Positions 6,173 through 10,279 of a stretch of 10,279 bases of DNA are shown here, in pieces. The position numbers and the translations under genes were made by a program. How positions within the stretch are numbered: position 1 is the first letter of the stretch; each line of letters begins with the position of its first letter. Origin of the DNA: CAZKTF01 sp964555565 (GTDB lineage Bacteria; Planctomycetota; JAJSAM01; JAKLKS01); contig CAZKTF010000126.1 in NCBI GenBank assembly GCA_964555565.1, forward strand, positions 1 through 10,279, in the 5' to 3' direction. The notes beneath the pieces were generated by a model that was not told the DNA's origin, did no database searches, and worked only from the letters and a program-made list of their open reading frames with translations.

Positions 6173-7535
6173 CGCCCCCCCGCGTCCCGCGCCGCCTCCG
6201 GCGGACCCGCTCCAGGCGCTCCCGCAACGCCTTCTCGGCGCCGGCCTCGCCGGGCTCGTAGAAGGTCGTACCCTCCAGTTCGGGCGGGAGGAGCGGCTGG
6301 CCCGAGACGCCCCCCTCGACGTCGTGGGAGTAGACGTAGCCCTTCCCGTAGCCCAGGCCCTTCATGAGGTCGGTCGGGGCGTTGCGGACGTTGAGGGGCA
6401 CGGGCAGGGACCCGTGCTCGCGCGCCGCGGCCGCGGCCTTCCCGTAGGCGACGTAGAGCGAGTTGCTCTTGGGCGCGAGCGCCAGGAAGACGCAGGCCTC
6501 GGCCAGCGCGAGCGAGCCCTCGGGCATCCCCACGAAGTGGACCGCCTCCTTCGCCGCCACCGCCAGGGAGAGGGCCCGCGGGTCGGCCAGTCCCACGTCC
6601 TCGGAGGCGAAGCGGACGAGGCGGCGGGCCACGTAGAGCGGGTCCTCTCCGGCCTCGAGCATCCTGGCGAGCCAGTAGATCGCCGCGTCCGGGTCGGAGT
6701 CCCGGAGCGACTTGTGGAGCGCCGAGACGACGTTGTAGTGCTCCTCCCCCGCCCGGTCGTAGCGCAGGGCGCGTTCGACCGCGCCCCGGGCGAGCGCCTC
6801 CGTCACCACCGGAGGCGCGCCGGGCGCCGCGGCGGCGAGCTCCCCCTCGGCCGCGGCCTCGAGCGCGTTGAGGAGCCGCCGCGCGTCCCCGTCGGCGGCG
6901 CCGAGGAGGACCCGCTCCGCCTCCGGCTCCACCCGGAGCCCGTGCGCCCCGTAGCCGCGCGCGGGGTCGGCCACCGCGCGCGCGAGCACGCCCCGGAGCG
7001 CCGCCTCGTCGAGGGGTTTCAGCACCACGACCCGGCAGCGGGAGAGGAGGGCGGCGTTCACCTCGAAGGAGGGGTTCTCGGTGGTGGCCCCCACGAGGGT
7101 GACCGTCCCCGCCTCCACGTGCGGGAGGAGGGCGTCCTGCTGCCCCCGGTTGAACCGGTGGATCTCGTCCACGAGGAGGAGGGTCCGCCCCCCGGCCCGC
7201 CGCCGCCGGGCGGCGGCCTCCACGATCCGCCGGAGTTCCGGGACGCCGCTCGTCACCGCCGAGAGGGCCACGAACTCCGCCCCGCTCCGGCGCGCGAGGA
7301 CGTGCGCGAGCGTGGTCTTGCCGGTGCCGGGCGGGCCCCAGAGGATGAGCGAGGGGACCCGGTCCTCCTCCACGAGGCGGCGGAGCAGCGTGCCGGGGCC
7401 GAGGGCCTCGTCCTGCCCGAGCACCTCCTCCAGCTCCCGGGGACGCATCCTCTCCGGGAGCGGCGGGCGCAGCTCCGCTCCGGGGAGCCCCGCCCGAGGC
7501 GGCGCCTCGCCCCGGGCGAAGAGGTCCCCCGTCAC
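6156..7535 (-). CDS. rarA: Replication-associated recombination protein A (AAA+ ATPase)
   Basis: 459 aa, close to the usual 440-450. RarA/MgsA is a cytoplasmic AAA+ ATPase related to clamp loaders and eukaryotic WRNIP1/Mgs1; it acts at stalled replication forks and gaps. Visible motifs are Walker A GPPGTGKT (67-74), Walker B LLLVDEIHRFN (119-129), sensor 1 TTEN (151-154) and the SRCR arginine-finger region (165-168). The family-typical C-terminal part follows, including HKSLRDSDPDAAIYW, RRLVRFASEDVGLADP, LAPKSNS and the NAPTDLMKGLGYGKGY stretch. The frame is open a further 298 codons upstream, but that lies antisense to dacB and shows no homology. I place the start at GTG 7535, which overlaps the dacB TGA as GTGA (4 nt), a classic coupled junction. 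It also overlaps the phosphatase gene at its 3' end. Confidence 0.95.
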   Translation of the reverse strand: MTGDLFARGEAPPRAGLPGAELRPPLPERMRPRELEEVLGQDEALGPGTLLRRLVEEDRVPSLILWGPPGTGKTTLAHVLARRSGAEFVALSAVTSGVPELRRIVEAAARRRRAGGRTLLLVDEIHRFNRGQQDALLPHVEAGTVTLVGATTENPSFEVNAALLSRCRVVVLKPLDEAALRGVLARAVADPARGYGAHGLRVEPEAERVLLGAADGDARRLLNALEAAAEGELAAAAPGAPPVVTEALARGAVERALRYDRAGEEHYNVVSALHKSLRDSDPDAAIYWLARMLEAGEDPLYVARRLVRFASEDVGLADPRALSLAVAAKEAVHFVGMPEGSLALAEACVFLALAPKSNSLYVAYGKAAAAAREHGSLPVPLNVRNAPTDLMKGLGYGKGYVYSHDVEGGVSGQPLLPPELEGTTFYEPGEAGAEKALRERLERVRRRRRGTRGGDAPGA

Positions 7536-9034
7536 CGGGCCCGCAACCCCGTGGCCGCCGGGGCGACGAGCGCCCCCGCGACCGCGTCCTGGAGGGCGCG
7601 GGCCCGGCCGACGTCCACCCCCTCGGCGAGGACCGCGAAGACGAGGGGACGGTCCCCCGCGCCCAGCGCCAGGCCGCAGAGGCCGGAGACGCCGCGGAGC
7701 GTCCCGGTCTTGGCGAAGAGGCGCCCCTCGAACCTGCGTTCGCGGAACCGGTCGTCCAGCGTCCCTGTGCCGGGCCGGGCGAGCCCCCCGAAGAAGGCGT
7801 CCCGCGCGCGGGAGCGGTGGAGGAGGGCCAGGACACGGGCCAGGGCGAGGGCCGAGGCGCGGTCCTCGCGCGAGAGGCCCGAACCGTCCACAGGCAGGAG
7901 GGCCTCGACCCCGGGGCCCGCCGGGGCGAGGACCTCGCGGACGGCGGCGGCCCCCGCGGCGAAGGACCCCTCCCCCCTCCGCTCCCGGCCGAGGACCCGC
8001 AGGATCGTCTCCGCCCAGAGGTTCTGGCTCCGCTCGTTCGCCACCCGGCAAGCCGCGCCCAGGGTCGTGCGGTGCTCGGCGAGGAGGGAGGCCCCGGCCG
8101 GCGGCGCCTCCGCCTCGCGCGGCCGGCGGATCACCCCCTCCACGCGGACCCCGGCCCGCGCCAGCGCCCGGCCCACCTGCTCGGCGCAGAGCAGCGCCGG
8201 GTCCCGCACGGCCGCGGGGAGGACCGCCCCGCGGGAGCCGGTCCAGACCCGGCCCGTGACTTCGAGAACGCCCCCCGCCCCCGCGAGCGCGAAGGCGAAG
8301 CCGTGCTCCTTCCGGGCGCCCGTGGTGAGGACGTGGTTCGCGACCTCGAGGATCCCCGTCGTCGGGCGGAGGTCCACCTTCCCCGGGCTCCCGGGCCCGG
8401 GCCCCGGCTCCACGGACACGTCCACGCACCCGTCGTTCACCGTGAGGGCGTCCACCTCGGCCGCGTACCAGCGCCCGGTCCCCGCGTCGGTCCAGGAGGG
8501 ATGGAGCCGCGGCCCGGAGAACCAGGAGGCGTCGAAGACGAGGTCCCCCTTCACGCTGCGCACCCCCCGCGCGGCGACCTGCCCGGCGAAGGCGTCCAGG
8601 GCGCGCAGCGTGTCCCCTTCGGGCCCGTGCTCGGAGAGCCCGGGGTCCCCGCGCCCGAGGAGCCAGAGGGCCCCCGCGACGACCGAGGGGTCCTCGCCGC
8701 GGGCCGGGGGGACCGCGAGGAGGAGCGTGCGGAGGGGGAACTCCTCTCCCAGCGCGAGCAGGGCCGCGCCGGTGGTCGCGACCTTCAGGCAGGAGGCCGG
8801 GGTGAGGGGACGGGAGGCCCCGGCGTCGGCCAGGACCCGCCCGTCGCGCGGGTCGAGGACCGCGACCCCGACCCGGTCCCGCGGGAGGCCCGATACCGCC
8901 AACAGGTGCTCGACCGCCTCGTCGAGGGACGGGCCCCCGTCCTCGCCGCGCGCCGGGGCCGCGGGGAGCGCCGCCAGGGCGACCGCGAGCGCCGCGCCGG
9001 CGACCGCGATCCCCGCAACGGACCCCCGGGTCAA
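7532..9034 (-). CDS. dacB: D-alanyl-D-alanine carboxypeptidase/endopeptidase, PBP4 (DacB) type
   Basis: 500 aa (E. coli DacB is 477). It is a low-molecular-mass class C penicillin-binding protein that trims or cleaves peptidoglycan cross-links in the periplasm. Residues 1-28 form a signal peptide (hydrophobic IAVAGAALAVALAALPA, cleavage near APA-RG). The three active-site motifs are present: SCLK (Ser81, Lys84), SQN (336-338) within NERSQNLWAE, and KTG (442-444). DGSGLSRED (383-391) matches the family box before the KTG domain, and the roughly 240-residue insert between SxxK and SxN is typical. No ATG or GTG fits the signal peptide; TTG 9034 does, with GGAGG 7 nt upstream, so I chose it. The gene starts 16 nt after the MBL-fold gene stops and its stop overlaps the rarA start. 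Confidence 0.93.
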   Translation of the reverse strand: MTRGSVAGIAVAGAALAVALAALPAAPARGEDGGPSLDEAVEHLLAVSGLPRDRVGVAVLDPRDGRVLADAGASRPLTPASCLKVATTGAALLALGEEFPLRTLLLAVPPARGEDPSVVAGALWLLGRGDPGLSEHGPEGDTLRALDAFAGQVAARGVRSVKGDLVFDASWFSGPRLHPSWTDAGTGRWYAAEVDALTVNDGCVDVSVEPGPGPGSPGKVDLRPTTGILEVANHVLTTGARKEHGFAFALAGAGGVLEVTGRVWTGSRGAVLPAAVRDPALLCAEQVGRALARAGVRVEGVIRRPREAEAPPAGASLLAEHRTTLGAACRVANERSQNLWAETILRVLGRERRGEGSFAAGAAAVREVLAPAGPGVEALLPVDGSGLSREDRASALALARVLALLHRSRARDAFFGGLARPGTGTLDDRFRERRFEGRLFAKTGTLRGVSGLCGLALGAGDRPLVFAVLAEGVDVGRARALQDAVAGALVAPAATGLRAR

Positions 9035-9041
9035 GCCCCCG

Positions 9042-9046
9042 CCTCC
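9042..9046 (-). promoter_or_regulatory. Ribosome-binding site supporting the TTG start of dacB
   Basis: GGAGG on the minus strand, 7 nt before TTG 9032-9034, just after the stop of the MBL-fold gene. A six-codon ATG reading frame (from 9052, stopping at 9031) overlaps the site. I regard it as chance, though it could affect re-initiation. Confidence 0.65.
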
Positions 9047-9050
9047 CGCA

Positions 9051-9815
9051 TCACACCTCCACCTCCGTCCCGTCCTCGGCCAGCGTGACCTGCCCCGCGT
9101 AGGACTTGCGGACCACGCCCGCCACGTCGGTCCCCTCGACCGCGGAAGAGAAGTGTACGAGGAGGAGCCGACGGCACCGGGCCGCGGAGGCGATCCGGCC
9201 CGCGGCCGAGGGGGTGAGGTGCCTCTCCTTCCCCGCGGTGGCGGTCTCGGGGAGGGTGCACTCGAGGACGAAGAGGTCCGCCCCCCGGCCGGCGTCCACC
9301 GCGCCGGGCCCCTCGGTCGTGTCGCCGGAGTAGGCGAGGACCGGCCCCCCGGTCTTCTCCCGGAACCGCCAGCCGTAGGCCGTGGCGTCCCCGTGCGGGA
9401 CGACCACCGCCTCGGCCTGGAGCCCGCCCAGGGCACGCGGGCCCGGCGCTGCCTCCTCGATGGTGAGCGCGTAGCCCTGGGCCTCCACCCACTTCCCGTA
9501 GGCGGCGCGCCACAGGGAGTAGATCCGCTGGAGCCCCGGGGGCCCCACGACCCGCAGGGGCTTGCGCCCCTCGAACCGCGGGTCGCGGAGCGCGAACAGG
9601 AGCGTCGCCAGGTCCAGGTGGTGGTCGATGTGGAGGTGGGAGAGCACCACCGTCGTGACGTCGCGCGGGGTGGTCCCGGCGAAGGCGGCGGCCCGGACCG
9701 CCCCCGACCCCGGGTCGAGGAGGACGACCTCGCCGCCCCCGCGGAGGAGGTGCCCGGGGCATCCCCTCCGCCCCGTGGGGACCGCGCTGCCCGAACCGAG
9801 GACCCGGAACCTCAC
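9051..9815 (-). CDS. Metallo-beta-lactamase-fold hydrolase, RNase Z-like
   Basis: 254 aa, a single MBL domain. The start MRFRVLGSGSAVPT is the typical first strand of the RNase Z-like branch. Metal ligands are visible as HLHIDHH (60-66, the HxHxDH box), His141 (VPHGD), Asp165 (YSGDT), His199 (KERHLTP) and His221 (LVHFSS). The set is complete, so the protein should bind two metal ions and be active. Relatives include tRNase Z, cyclic-nucleotide phosphodiesterases and other phosphoesterases. At 254 aa it is shorter than typical tRNase Z (about 300 aa) and I see no clear exosite arm, so a tRNase role is not assigned. It is cytoplasmic (no signal peptide). GTG 9815 overlaps the stop of the lipoprotein gene as GTGA, pointing to coupled translation. 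Confidence 0.9.
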   Translation of the reverse strand: MRFRVLGSGSAVPTGRRGCPGHLLRGGGEVVLLDPGSGAVRAAAFAGTTPRDVTTVVLSHLHIDHHLDLATLLFALRDPRFEGRKPLRVVGPPGLQRIYSLWRAAYGKWVEAQGYALTIEEAAPGPRALGGLQAEAVVVPHGDATAYGWRFREKTGGPVLAYSGDTTEGPGAVDAGRGADLFVLECTLPETATAGKERHLTPSAAGRIASAARCRRLLLVHFSSAVEGTDVAGVVRKSYAGQVTLAEDGTEVEV

Positions 9816-10252
9816 CGCGTGATCATCCGGCCGTTCTTCCAGACCAGCGTCCGGTAGGGGCCCCCGATGACCGAGCAGCCGAGGGACTGGTTGACCATCG
9901 CCTCGACCCCCTCGGCGAGGATCGTGAGGTCCTCGCCCCCCACCTCCACGGTGAGCGCGCCCTCCCGCGGGACCACGACCACGAGGTCCGGGTTCGCGAT
10001 CGAGTGGTCCCCCGGGAGCCGCGCGGCGGGCCGCCCGGCCCTCCGGCCCCGGAGCAGTTCCGCCGCGCGCGCCGAGGGGACGACGAGCCGCACGCGGTCC
10101 GCGTGGACGATCGTGCGAGCGAAGGAGGCGCCCTGTCCAGGCTCGGCCACCGGGGGCCCCTCCCAGGGAGACCCGGCGGCGGCGGGCGCGGCGGACGGCG
10201 CGGGGCCCGCGCAGCCCGCGGCGAGCACGAGGAGCGCCGGCCAGGCCCTCAT
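9812..10252 (-). CDS. Putative small lipoprotein, function unknown
   Basis: 146 aa. A short signal (MRAWPALLVLAAGC) ends in a lipobox-like LAAGC with Cys14 as the probable lipidated residue; Ala rather than Leu at -3 makes it slightly atypical. An Ala/Pro/Gly-rich linker spans about 15-43. The remaining 100 residues look beta-rich: TIVHADRVRLVVP, a DLVVVV strand, LTVEVGGEDLTILAEG, and a C-terminal GGPYRTLVWKNGRMITR. I recognise no family or catalytic motif. ATG 10252 follows a G-run about 8 nt upstream, a plausible if crude ribosome-binding site. It is the first visible gene of the operon and overlaps the MBL-fold gene by 4 nt. Cell-envelope location agrees with the nearby PBP4 gene, but a shared function is inference only. 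Confidence 0.75.
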   Translation of the reverse strand: MRAWPALLVLAAGCAGPAPSAAPAAAGSPWEGPPVAEPGQGASFARTIVHADRVRLVVPSARAAELLRGRRAGRPAARLPGDHSIANPDLVVVVPREGALTVEVGGEDLTILAEGVEAMVNQSLGCSVIGGPYRTLVWKNGRMITR

Positions 10253-10279
10253 CGCCGCGACCCCCCCCGGGCCGGGGCG

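Noticed and set aside
7536..8429. In-frame upstream extension of rarA by 298 codons
   Set aside because: It lies inside dacB on the same strand in another frame, shows no conserved motif, and RarA length and motifs fit the GTG start at 7535.
6324..9857. 1177-codon open frame on the plus strand across rarA, dacB and the MBL gene
   Set aside because: It is antisense to three genes with clear catalytic motifs, and its composition is low-complexity Arg/Pro/Gly/Ala. It is a GC-driven shadow.
10253..10279. Promoter for the lipoprotein-led operon at the right edge
   Set aside because: Only 27 G/C-rich bases remain and no -10 or -35 element is visible; the promoter or further upstream genes would lie outside the window.

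Overview
The window is very GC-rich (by eye about 70% or more), and every gene I can support is on the minus strand. A lipobox-type lipoprotein, a periplasmic PBP4-class peptidase and secreted beta-propellers suggest a Gram-negative, high-GC bacterium. The codon bias and gene set would fit lineages such as Acidobacteriota, Myxococcota or related uncultured phyla. No rRNA or phylum marker is present, so the lineage is a guess.

Right half (10252 down to 5369): five tightly packed genes, probably one operon read right to left. They are a small putative lipoprotein, a metallo-beta-lactamase-fold hydrolase (RNase Z-like), a D-Ala-D-Ala carboxypeptidase/endopeptidase of the DacB/PBP4 class, the AAA+ replication/recombination factor RarA, and an inositol-monophosphatase-family phosphatase. 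Two junctions are 4-nt GTGA stop/start overlaps, one is a 17-nt overlap and one is a 16-nt gap, so translational coupling is likely.

Left half (5273 down to the window edge): a tandem array of four complete genes and the first codons of a fifth, separated by only 19, 33 and 34 nt. All encode secreted repeat proteins of the PD40/TolB-like beta-propeller type. The signal-peptide region, first propeller unit, last unit and C-terminal residues are alike in all copies. Three full copies are 443 aa and predict seven blades of about 58 aa (174 bp). The most upstream copy is 385 aa and lacks exactly one 174-bp unit, predicting six blades. N- and C-terminal half-units complement each other, as in 'velcro' ring closure. 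A 187-bp stretch is identical between the first two full copies, and the junction at the left edge repeats the junction at about 1352-1406. Both point to recent duplication or gene conversion.

The most notable feature is this array of five or more tandem secreted propellers that appear to gain, lose and exchange blades by recombination. Its function cannot be read from sequence. Surface exposure, ligand or metal binding and variation by recombination are inferences. The downstream operon looks like housekeeping (cell wall, replication-fork maintenance). No RNA genes, CRISPR arrays, insertion sequences or prophage genes were seen.
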